Notes: generated by a model not told the origin, from the sequence alone. A DNA stretch of 6,473 nucleotides from Atopobium sp. (GCA_015258785.1 JABZHP010000065.1:1-6473), one strand, 5' to 3'; shown: positions 1 to 5,929, numbered from the stretch's first letter. A program made the numbers and translations.

Positions 1-1
1 C

Positions 2-187
2 CGTGAGTCACTTTCTAACGCTGTGACCTCTGCTTCTAACACTGTCGCAGATGCTGCTGATGTTGTTGCAGACTCCTTTGTTGTTCCAGAGCCAACCGCC
101 ACAACCGCTGAGGCTCAGGCTGTTCGCATCGAGAACGTTGAGTCCCACGAGCAGGAGAACGCTGGCGAGGGCTATCAGGAGGCATAA
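2..187 (+). CDS. C-terminal end of an unrecognised protein (partial)
   Basis: The reading frame is open from the left edge to a TAA at 185-187 and gives 61 residues. The piece is rich in Ala, Val, Thr and Glu and poor in aromatic residues (VADAADVVADSFVV, then PEPTATTAEAQAV, ending GEGYQEA). It has no membrane segment or catalytic motif that I can see and looks like an acidic, flexible tail. Codon choice resembles the next gene, and an intrinsic terminator follows the stop by about 22 bases, which supports this being the true end of a gene. The Ala-rich style resembles the tail of the PRC-barrel protein downstream, but I do not claim homology. The start and the functional domain lie outside the window, so no function is assigned. 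Confidence 0.62.
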   Translation, partial: RESLSNAVTSASNTVADAADVVADSFVVPEPTATTAEAQAVRIENVESHEQENAGEGYQEA

Positions 188-207
188 GCCTCACTTACAA
201 GCAATGT

Positions 208-237
208 GACGGGACGCCTTATGACGTCCCGTTTTTT
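208..237 (+). terminator. Intrinsic terminator after the partial gene
   Basis: CGGGACG at 210-216 pairs perfectly with CGTCCCG at 225-231 around an 8-base loop, followed by six T residues at 232-237. It lies between the stop at 187 and the GTG start at 253. Only 3 bases separate the T tract from the ribosome binding site of the next gene, so it could also limit read-through into that gene. Confidence 0.88.
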
Positions 238-252
238 ATAGAGAGGTTTCAC

Positions 253-1242
253 GTGAAAACAACCGAGCTCCTTGGCGCAAAAGTCCTTCTCCCCAAAAAG
301 CCTGCTACAAAGGGTAAGCATGCAGGAGAAGAGCGTTTTTCCAAGTTGGGAAAGATTCACAACGTGGTTTTTGCGCCATTCAAACAGGGCCAGCCTTCGC
401 AGGTAGTGGGTGTGATGGTTCAGAAGCCCGATATTGCTGGCATGATTAAGCAGGACGACGCTTTTGTCACGCTTGAGTCGCTGGAGACCATTGAGCAGGG
501 CCTTTGCGTAAAAGATCCCGAGAATAACGTTGATAAAGCGGCAATTAAGCGCCTTAACTTGGATTTTGATACCTGCATTTTGTGGCATGGCATGGAGGCT
601 CGCACCAAGAGTGGAAAGAGCTTGGGCTACGTAAGCGGCGCTGAGTTTGACCAGGTCACTGGTGTGGTCTCGGCATTTTTTGTAGGTGACGGCGCCGGAT
701 CAGAGGCGCTGGTGGGCTCCTTTGCCATCAAGCCAGAGTGGCTGCTTGGCTATTCCAACGGCGCAATGGTTCTCTCTGATGAGGCAGCAGATGCCCAGCT
801 CACCGGTGGTCTAGCGGCAAAGGCGGGCGAGGGTTACGCAGCGGCAGCCGCTAAAGCTTCCGAGGCCACGGCTAAGGCTGGCAAAGCTGTTGCAGAGGCT
901 ACCGAGAAGGGCGCGTTTGCCCTGGGTAAGACGCTGGCCAAGGCAAAGCGAGCTATCGAAGACGCTACCGAGCCCGATGCAGAAGACGATTCCGAGCGCC
1001 CAGCTCCCGTTGCTGCAGAGGACGTTCGCCTCGAGAAGCCATCTGCGGAGGAGCAGGTCGCCGCTGCAGAAAAGGCCGCTTCGGACAAAGCCGCTGACAA
1101 GAGCACAGCTGCTAAGCCTGCAAGCAAATCATCTACGCAGGCCACCGCTAACAAGGCAGCTAAGGGTTTTGGTATGCAACTTGGCCGCATGGGCAAGATG
1201 TTCTCTGACTTCAAGGACGAGTTTGACAAGGCAAGCAAGTAA
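253..1242 (+). CDS. PRC-barrel domain protein with Ala/Lys/Glu-rich tail
   Basis: The protein has 329 residues and starts at GTG 253; AGAGAGG at 240-246 sits 6 bases upstream, which fixes the start. Residues 3-80 look like a PRC-barrel (TELLGAKVLLPKK, then SKLGKIHNVVF and VVGVMV), a small beta-barrel fold found in RimM, photosynthetic reaction centre H subunits and many uncharacterised proteins. Residues about 123-178 (SLGYVSGAEFDQVTGVVSAFF, then IKPEWLLGYSNGAMVLSDEA) look like a second, related barrel. Residues about 185-300 are low complexity (Ala, Lys, Glu, Thr) and could form a long charged helix, somewhat like histone-H1-type or stress-protein tails. The last 25 residues become more ordered and hydrophobic (GFGMQLGRMGKMFSDF). 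There is no signal peptide or membrane helix, so it is probably cytoplasmic. It ends in tandem stops (TAATAA). The exact function is unknown; a role in scaffolding or RNA or membrane-protein association is only a guess. Confidence 0.85.
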   Translation: MKTTELLGAKVLLPKKPATKGKHAGEERFSKLGKIHNVVFAPFKQGQPSQVVGVMVQKPDIAGMIKQDDAFVTLESLETIEQGLCVKDPENNVDKAAIKRLNLDFDTCILWHGMEARTKSGKSLGYVSGAEFDQVTGVVSAFFVGDGAGSEALVGSFAIKPEWLLGYSNGAMVLSDEAADAQLTGGLAAKAGEGYAAAAAKASEATAKAGKAVAEATEKGAFALGKTLAKAKRAIEDATEPDAEDDSERPAPVAAEDVRLEKPSAEEQVAAAEKAASDKAADKSTAAKPASKSSTQATANKAAKGFGMQLGRMGKMFSDFKDEFDKASK

Positions 1243-1263
1243 TAAGCCGCAGATAAACGCATA

Positions 1264-1305
1264 AAAACAAAGGGCGAGAAGATCGATCTTCTCGCCCTGT
1301 TTTTG
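1264..1305. terminator. Bidirectional terminator between convergent genes
   Basis: A perfect 28-base palindrome spans 1271-1298: AGGGCGAGAAGA (1271-1282), loop TCGA, TCTTCTCGCCCT (1287-1298). An A-rich run lies on its left (AAAAACA, 1263-1269) and GTTTTTG on its right (1299-1305). It can therefore form a hairpin plus U tract on either strand. It ends the PRC-barrel gene from the left and the NRAMP-related/MgtE operon from the right, whose last stop is at 1367. Confidence 0.92.
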
Positions 1306-1366
1306 TGCTGTGATTACACGTTGCTCGCCAATGCATGGAGCTCACGTGCCAGTGGAACTACAAGTG

Positions 1367-2692
1367 CTACAAACCCATGGCCTGCAGAATAAACATCACA
1401 ATGGTCAGGATGATGACGGTAATAATGGTAAACCAGGTCAGCGCGTTCCAGATGCGACCGTTGGCGTACTTGCCCATGATGTGTTTGTCGGCCGCAATGA
1501 TAACCATAAAGACAAGCAGAATTGGCAGCAGAATACCATTGATGACCTGTGCGGCCATCATAATGCCAAAGAGGCTCATGCCTGGGATCAGAACAACCAG
1601 CGCAGAAATGACCAGGACGGTTGTAATAATGCCATGGTAGACGGGGGCTTCCTGCCAGCTACGGTCGGCTCCGCGCTCCCAGCCAAATGCCTCGCAGATA
1701 GCGCTTGCGGTAATGCCTGGCAGGACGCACGCTGCAAGAAAGGATGCGCCAACCATGCCCAATGCAAAGAGGGTACTTGCATACTGACCAGCAAGTGGCT
1801 CAAGAGCACGAGCAGCGTCGGCAGCGGAGTCAACAGAGATTCCGCGAGGGAAGAGGACGGCGCCGGTGGTTAGCATAATGAACCAGGTAATGACCTCGGC
1901 CAGGATTGCGCCGGCAACGTTATCTGCACGCTGTGCAGGAATGTCGCTGGTATCAAGGTTCTTCTCGACAACATTTGATGCAACCAGGAAGATCATGTAC
2001 GGACTGATGGTAGTACCAATATTTGCAACCAACAGAGAAATGTATGACGGTTCGGCGGAAGGCTGAGGGATGATGGTGACGCGCAGAGCCTCGCCCCAGT
2101 CTGGTTGAGCAAGCACGCCAGCCACCACGTATGTGACAAAAATGCAGCTAATTGCCAGCAGAATCTTCTCGATGCGACGGTACGATCCGCCAACGGTCAG
2201 GAGCCACACCATCAGGGCGCTGATAGGCACCGAGACGTACGTTGGGATGCCAAAGAGCTCCATACTGGACGCAATACCTGCGAATTCGGAGAAAGTAACA
2301 GCAATGTTGGAGAGCAGCAGCGCGCCCATTGCCAGTGTGGACAGGCGGATGCCAAAGCGCTCGCGCACCAGCGATGCAATACCTTTACCGGTGACACAGC
2401 CCATTCGAGCTGCGGTTTCTTGAACCACAATCAGCAGGAAGCACATAAGCGGCACGGTCCACAGCTGTGAGTAGCCAAAGGTAGCGCCCGCGCTGGAGTA
2501 GGTTGCAATGCCACCGGCGTCGTTACCAGCAAATGCGGCGAGAAGACCGGGACCCATTGCCATCAAGATGTACTTGATGCTGTTTTTGTTGACCGGAGCC
2601 TTCTCTTTAGATGCGCGTTTGCCCTGCTCGACAACGATTCCGTCGTCCTGCTCTGCAACCGCGTCTTTTACCTCTGCGTTCTCTTGCGACAT
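1367..2692 (-). CDS. NRAMP (SLC11)-related divalent metal transporter, possibly Mg2+ type
   Basis: The protein has 441 residues: a charged cytoplasmic N-terminus of about 38 residues, then about 11 hydrophobic segments, as in the LeuT-fold NRAMP family. The family start is clear (MGPGLLAAFAGNDAGGIATYS, residues 46-66, then FGYSQLW), as is the unwound helix 6 (IGTTISPYMIF, 225-235). The classical metal site is altered. The helix-1 motif DPGN is D58-A-G-G61, so the Asp stays and the Asn is Gly. The helix-6 motif A-x-x-M-P-H is T227-T-I-S230-P-Y232, so the sulphur ligand of Mn/Fe transporters is gone. Known NRAMP-related Mg2+ transporters (NrmT of Clostridium acetobutylicum, NRMT of Eggerthella lenta) also lack the soft Asn/Met ligands, so Mg2+ is a reasonable inference, strengthened by the MgtE-family gene directly upstream. 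The ATG touches the upstream stop codon and has no good ribosome binding site, pointing to translational coupling. Family assignment is firm; the metal is not. Confidence 0.93.
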   Translation of the reverse strand: MSQENAEVKDAVAEQDDGIVVEQGKRASKEKAPVNKNSIKYILMAMGPGLLAAFAGNDAGGIATYSSAGATFGYSQLWTVPLMCFLLIVVQETAARMGCVTGKGIASLVRERFGIRLSTLAMGALLLSNIAVTFSEFAGIASSMELFGIPTYVSVPISALMVWLLTVGGSYRRIEKILLAISCIFVTYVVAGVLAQPDWGEALRVTIIPQPSAEPSYISLLVANIGTTISPYMIFLVASNVVEKNLDTSDIPAQRADNVAGAILAEVITWFIMLTTGAVLFPRGISVDSAADAARALEPLAGQYASTLFALGMVGASFLAACVLPGITASAICEAFGWERGADRSWQEAPVYHGIITTVLVISALVVLIPGMSLFGIMMAAQVINGILLPILLVFMVIIAADKHIMGKYANGRIWNALTWFTIITVIILTIVMFILQAMGL

Positions 2693-4579
2693 TTACATCA
2701 CGCTCACAAGTGAGAGAGCGTAAGAGAGGACGAAGAATGTCACCACCGAAAGGCTCATAGAAATCAGGGTAAGCGTGAGACCTGAGGTTTCCTGATTTTT
2801 CTCCTCACGATGGCGAAGTACAGCCAAGAAAATTGGGGTCAGCAGGAAGGAGATGAGCGTAGAGCCAGCTGCTGCGCCAAAAATCTGAATAATAGTCTGG
2901 TCAAAGAGCGCGGCGTAGAATGCGCCTGCATTTGGATCGTACGGATGGAACAGAGCCTCTAGCAGGGCGTGAGCTGCGGCACCAAGGATGCAAATGAGTC
3001 CGCTGACCAGAAGACCCAGTAGAAGCGAGCGGAAGGCAAAGCCTAAGATAGAAGGAGACTTCTCGCTGCCAGGATCGTCTGTGAGGAAGAAGTTTGTCAC
3101 GTAATTGACGGTATTCTCGCTCAAGTTCAGTGAGATTGGCATGGTAATAGTGCAAAGAGCTGCGAAAATACCCATGATTGGATTAGATGTTGCGGCTGTT
3201 CCTACAAAGGCAGCAATCACAACGGAAGCAACCCAGAACAAGAGCCAGAGGTTGCGGTGGAGGAACCAAATAATGTTGCGGCCGCGGTCGCCAGAGTCGG
3301 AATCGCTCCTGCCGCCACCAACAATCTGCAGGTCCTCGGCGTGTTCCTCTTCAAGAACGTCAAGAGCATCGTCGACGGTAACAATGCCCAGCAGGCGGTT
3401 GTCATCAGAAACAACAGGCATGGCTAGCAGGTTGTATTTTGCAATGTTTCGAGCAACGTCTTCCTGATCGTCCTCTGGCGAGGCGGTGACTAGGTTCTTA
3501 TTAGCAATCTCCTCCAGACGAGTTTCTGGTTCGGAGACAATCAGGCGGTTCAGGGTGACAATTCCGGACAGACGGCCGTCCTCATCAGTAAGGTAGAGGT
3601 AACGGACGGTCTCAAAGTCCTCGTCCAGGTTACGCAGGCGATCAATGGCGTAGGCAACGGTCTGGTCCTCAGGAACAGAAAGCGCCTCGGACGTCATAAT
3701 ACGGCCGGCGGTGTACTCGCGGTATCCCAGCAGCTGCCTAATTGCGCGCTGCTCCTTAACGCCCATCAAGCGCAGGAGTTTCTCGGCACGGTCGTAGCTC
3801 AGCTCGGAGACAAGCTCGGCTGCGTCGTCTGGGTCCATCTCGGACAGGATGCGAGATGCTTCTTTTTCGTTCAGGCCGCCGATGAGCTCAACTGCCATAG
3901 CGTCGTCGTTGAACTCTGCCATTGCGCCGGCTCGCTGCTCGTCATCAAGCTGGGCAAACACCTGACTACGCAGGCGCGAGTCCAGGCGCTCGATGATGTC
4001 TGCGACGTCAGCAGGGTGCAGCTCGTCCAGCGTCTTGTGGGAAACGGAGAGCTTAACGTTGGAGAGGTCGCGCTCAACCAGGTCCATGTAACTCCACGCA
4101 ATGATGCGCTCCTGCATGGGGTGACCCATGGCGCGCGCAATGCGGGTAACCAGGTGCTCTAGCTGGGGAGAAAGGCTGCGCAGCAGACCGCGTGCGCCAA
4201 CCTCTGCGCCCAGAAGACGCAGCTGCGTTGAGCTAGTATCGGAAAGCTTGAGGTCGTTTACGCGGACGACGCGAATGCCACGCGTATCAACAATCTGCTT
4301 GTTCAGAATATCTCTGGCGAGAAGAACCTCGTTAGGCTGCAGGTACGAGAAACGAATCTCAGTTGAAGGCACCTTGAGCCTAATGACGTCCTCATCGTAG
4401 GTATCAACATACTTGCGCCAAGAAATCATCATTGGCGTGCGGCCAGGGCCCATAAAAGCAAGGGAAGTAATGCGAGGAAAAACTTCTCCGGTAGCAATTC
4501 CAAGGTCGGAGACAGAACCGATCTTCTCGCCTTCTGAATCTAGAACCGGATTACCCATTAACTGGGAAAGATAAATCAT
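2693..4579 (-). CDS. MgtE-family membrane protein with N-terminal PRC-barrel and CBS pair
   Basis: The protein has 628 residues against roughly 450 for classical MgtE; the excess is mostly N-terminal. Residues 1-75 look like a PRC-barrel (MIYLSQLMGNPVLDSEGEKI), and 75-135 may be a second barrel-like unit. An MgtE_N superhelical domain follows at about 185-285 (HPADVADIIERL at 188-199, DPDDAAELVSEL at 249-260), then CBS domains at about 291-350 and 355-412 (MTSEALSVPEDQTV; NLLAMPVVSDDNRLLGIVTVDD). About five membrane segments follow at roughly 437-463, 466-486, 511-540, 553-588 and 600-627. In MgtE the N and CBS domains bind Mg2+ and gate the channel. Here the pore part is divergent: MPISLNLSENT (480-490) stands where family members have MPI...GGNAGTQ, and the last helix has no Asp where MgtE has its pore Asp (SGLTLTLISMSLS, 599-611). 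It may be a variant channel or mainly a Mg2+ sensor for the partner transporter. AAGGAG at 4585-4590, 5 bases from the ATG, fixes the start. It is first in the operon. Confidence 0.92.
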   Translation of the reverse strand: MIYLSQLMGNPVLDSEGEKIGSVSDLGIATGEVFPRITSLAFMGPGRTPMMISWRKYVDTYDEDVIRLKVPSTEIRFSYLQPNEVLLARDILNKQIVDTRGIRVVRVNDLKLSDTSSTQLRLLGAEVGARGLLRSLSPQLEHLVTRIARAMGHPMQERIIAWSYMDLVERDLSNVKLSVSHKTLDELHPADVADIIERLDSRLRSQVFAQLDDEQRAGAMAEFNDDAMAVELIGGLNEKEASRILSEMDPDDAAELVSELSYDRAEKLLRLMGVKEQRAIRQLLGYREYTAGRIMTSEALSVPEDQTVAYAIDRLRNLDEDFETVRYLYLTDEDGRLSGIVTLNRLIVSEPETRLEEIANKNLVTASPEDDQEDVARNIAKYNLLAMPVVSDDNRLLGIVTVDDALDVLEEEHAEDLQIVGGGRSDSDSGDRGRNIIWFLHRNLWLLFWVASVVIAAFVGTAATSNPIMGIFAALCTITMPISLNLSENTVNYVTNFFLTDDPGSEKSPSILGFAFRSLLLGLLVSGLICILGAAAHALLEALFHPYDPNAGAFYAALFDQTIIQIFGAAAGSTLISFLLTPIFLAVLRHREEKNQETSGLTLTLISMSLSVVTFFVLSYALSLVSVM

Positions 4580-4788
4580 GTGTGCTCCTTACATGCGTCC
4601 GAAGACTAAAGCGTGGCTTTGGCGAGAAACTCCGCGTATTTGCCACGGGGACTGCATTGCGATTTCACCCCTCACGGTGCAAATCGGCACACCGCAAGAG
4701 GTCAGCGACTGTGAGGTCGAGGTTTCATGCTGACCTTTCTCTTCATCCAATAGAACGTGAATTGCTCTTGCGAGGACAATTCACAGAT
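4580..4788 (-). promoter_or_regulatory. Long structured 5' leader of the MgtE/NRAMP operon, riboswitch candidate
   Basis: About 208 bases lie between the predicted transcription start (near 4787) and the ATG at 4579. In transcript order the hairpins are as follows. H1 (4784-4757): 8-bp stem GUGAAUUG/CAAUUCAC capped by CUC-GCAA-GAG, a GNRA loop. H2 (4736-4699): stem AGGUCAGC/GCUGACCU with a 22-base loop. H3 (4686-4660): about 10 bp with one bulge and hexaloop GUGAGG. H4 (4647-4612): outer stem CGUGGC/GCCACG. H5 (4606-4597): GUC-UUCG-GAC. The ribosome binding site follows at 4590-4585. The H3 hexaloop is perfectly complementary to CCUCAC in the H2 loop. CGCAAGAG in the H1 cap is complementary to CUCUUGCG just after H2. 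No U tract follows a hairpin, so control of translation or Rho-dependent termination would be more likely than intrinsic termination. I do not recognise the M-box core. The ligand is unknown; Mg2+ is suggested only by the genes served. Confidence 0.6.
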
Positions 4789-4794
4789 GTAACT

Positions 4795-4824
4795 ATTTTA
4801 ACGATTTTCCTGCGAGGCTGTAAA
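4795..4824 (-). promoter_or_regulatory. Sigma-70-type promoter of the MgtE/NRAMP operon
   Basis: On the minus strand TTTACA (plus 4819-4824) and TAAAAT (plus 4795-4800) are separated by 18 bases; each hexamer matches the TTGACA/TATAAT consensus at five or four positions. The predicted start is about plus 4787, just ahead of hairpin H1 of the leader. The preceding lemA transcript is stopped at 4972-5009, so the operon needs its own promoter here. Confidence 0.7.
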
Positions 4825-4861
4825 GACTCTTCACATAATCTAGCTGCTCGGATTTGGTTGT

Positions 4862-4946
4862 AGCTGGCGTACGAGAAGTACGCGAATAACGGTCAAAAGG
4901 CGTACGAGTAGCGCACGACCAGTGCGCGGCCAGCGAACAGCCAGCT
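4862..4946. repeat. Nested inverted and direct repeats upstream of the operon promoter
   Basis: AGCTGGC at 4862-4868 is complementary to GCCAGCT at 4940-4946, and GCCAGC is also present at 4929-4934. Between them lie two perfect 6-bp hairpins with 5-base loops: GCGTAC/GTACGC (4867-4872, 4878-4883) and GCGCAC/GTGCGC (4911-4916, 4922-4927). GGCGTACGAG occurs twice, at 4866-4875 and 4899-4908. The block could fold into a multibranch, cloverleaf-like shape on either strand, but it lacks a T-loop and CCA end, so it is not a tRNA. It lies between the lemA terminator and the promoter at 4795-4824 and could be an operator region, a small RNA or a remnant of a repeat element. It has no recognisable gene. 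Confidence 0.6.
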
Positions 4947-4971
4947 CAATCCGCGAGGTAACGTGGTGCAC

Positions 4972-5009
4972 AAAAAGCCCGGTACCTACGGGAATGCAGA
5001 TACCGGGCT
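4972..5009 (-). terminator. Intrinsic terminator of lemA
   Basis: On the minus strand AGCCCGGTA (plus 5001-5009) pairs with TACCGGGCT (plus 4976-4984) around a 16-base loop, followed by a T run (plus 4972-4976). It lies about 32 bases past the lemA stop and isolates lemA from the operon behind it. Confidence 0.88.
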
Positions 5010-5040
5010 GTACTGGTACAAAGTGTAAACGAAACAGCTC

Positions 5041-5583
5041 TTAGAACTGTACGTTTGGTGCCTGACGAGCGGACTCGTCGGTAACCTGGAAGCTTGTACG
5101 TGGGGAACGTCCACCAGCAAGAAGGTTGTTTGGGAAAACAGCGATGATGTTGTTGTAGTTCATGACAACATCGTTGTAGCTCAAGCGAGCATAGCTGAGG
5201 CGGTTCTCGGTGTCAGTAAGCTCTGCCTGGAGCTCCAGGAAGTTCTGGTTAGCCTTGAGCTCTGGGTAATTCTCAACAACAGCAAACAGGTTGGTCAGAG
5301 CATTGGAAAGAGTGCCGGAAGCCTGCATCTTCTCTTCAGGAGTGCGAGCGTTTGCGACTGCAGCGCGAGCAGAAGTAACTGCCTCAAAAGTCTTAGACTC
5401 GTGAGCTGCGTAACCCTTAACGGTGTTGACCAGGTTAGGGATCAGATCGTTACGACGCTGAAGCTGCGTATCGATAGCTGCCCAAGCGTTGTCGCACCTG
5501 TTGCTTGCGCGAATGATGTTGTTGTGAATGCTAATGGCCCAGAAAACCAGAAGGACAATAACTACAACTGCGGCAATAATCAT
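5041..5583 (-). CDS. lemA: LemA family protein
   Basis: The protein has 180 residues, the usual LemA length. Residues 1-19 form a single hydrophobic membrane anchor (MIIAAVVVIVLLVFWAISI) with little ahead of it, so the rest is expected as a helical bundle outside the membrane. Family signatures are intact: AWAAIDTQLQRRNDLIPN (33-50), VKGYAAHE (55-62), ENYPELKANQNFLELQ (104-119), TDTENRLSYAR (123-133), YNNIIAVFPNNLLA near 150-163, and the end APNVQF. The biochemical role of LemA is not established; in other bacteria lemA often sits beside a HtpX-type protease or TPM-domain (YgcG) gene, but here it stands alone with its own terminator and promoter. I chose ATG 5583 because AAAGGA lies 6 bases upstream. 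An in-frame TTG at 5598 would add 5 residues (MKGFS) but would consume that ribosome binding site. Confidence 0.95.
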   Translation of the reverse strand: MIIAAVVVIVLLVFWAISIHNNIIRASNRCDNAWAAIDTQLQRRNDLIPNLVNTVKGYAAHESKTFEAVTSARAAVANARTPEEKMQASGTLSNALTNLFAVVENYPELKANQNFLELQAELTDTENRLSYARLSYNDVVMNYNNIIAVFPNNLLAGGRSPRTSFQVTDESARQAPNVQF

Positions 5584-5639
5584 GCTAAATCCTTTCAATC
5601 ACTGACAATCCTGTGTCAGCCATCCATTTGGACAGGTTA

Positions 5640-5645
5640 ATTATA
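5640..5645 (-). promoter_or_regulatory. Candidate -10 box of lemA
   Basis: TATAAT is perfect on the minus strand, 57 bases upstream of the lemA ATG, in an AT-rich stretch (5640-5695). No good TTGACA lies 16-18 bases further up, so the -35 is weak or not needed. The rest of 5584-5817 shows no gene. Confidence 0.5.
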
Positions 5646-5807
5646 CCCAAAAGTAAAAATCTAAGGCGTTTTTAATTAAAGCTTTTAACTTGCTAACGAG
5701 TCTTTTGGTAAATGGAATGCTCGTCCACACACTGGCGAGAGGAACGTTGAGCTAGAAATAGCGTGGAATAGAATGGAAGTTCTGAAGGTAAAACGTGAAG
5801 TTGAGGT

Positions 5808-5908
<101 letters not shown>

Positions 5909-5911
5909 AAA

Positions 5912-5929
5912 GCGGTAATATCCTACCGC
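5912..5929. repeat. Inverted repeat just upstream of the tRNA 5' end
   Basis: GCGGTA (5912-5917) and TACCGC (5924-5929) form a 6-bp inverted repeat around ATATCC, three bases from the 5' end of the tRNA. It falls where the tRNA promoter or an operator would be expected. I cannot place a convincing -35/-10 pair there. Confidence 0.45.

Noticed and set aside
175..608. Minus-strand ORFs at 175-588 and 420-608
   Set aside because: They are antisense to the well-supported PRC-barrel gene and cross a terminator; no start signals.
834..1264. Overlapping ORFs on both strands (834-1262 minus, 890-1264 plus)
   Set aside because: They are out-of-frame reflections of the GC-rich, Ala-rich tail of the PRC-barrel gene.
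1310..2470. Plus-strand ORFs antisense to the transporter (for example 1310-1873 and 2105-2470)
   Set aside because: Their composition is rich in His, Asn, Gln and Cys, typical of antisense to membrane-protein genes, and the minus frame is clearly the coding one.
4600..4740. Known cobalamin or M-box riboswitch in the leader
   Set aside because: GGGGUGAAAUCGCAAUGCAGUCCCC vaguely recalls the cobalamin core, but I find no B12 box, and the conserved M-box segments are not visible. I left the class open.
4582..4863. Plus-strand ORF of 93 codons
   Set aside because: It lies wholly antisense to the promoter and leader of the MgtE/NRAMP operon, has no ribosome binding site and shows no protein-like pattern.
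4864..5028. Protein-like plus-frame stretch (LAYEKYANNGQKAYE, then after a stop ...KPGTYGNADTGLYWYKV)
   Set aside because: It is broken by an in-frame TAG, has no start or ribosome binding site, and is explained by the inverted repeats and the lemA terminator.
5584..5598. Upstream TTG start for lemA at 5598
   Set aside because: It would use the AAAGGA ribosome binding site as coding sequence; the ATG at 5583 is correctly spaced and gives the membrane anchor right at the N-terminus, as usual in LemA.
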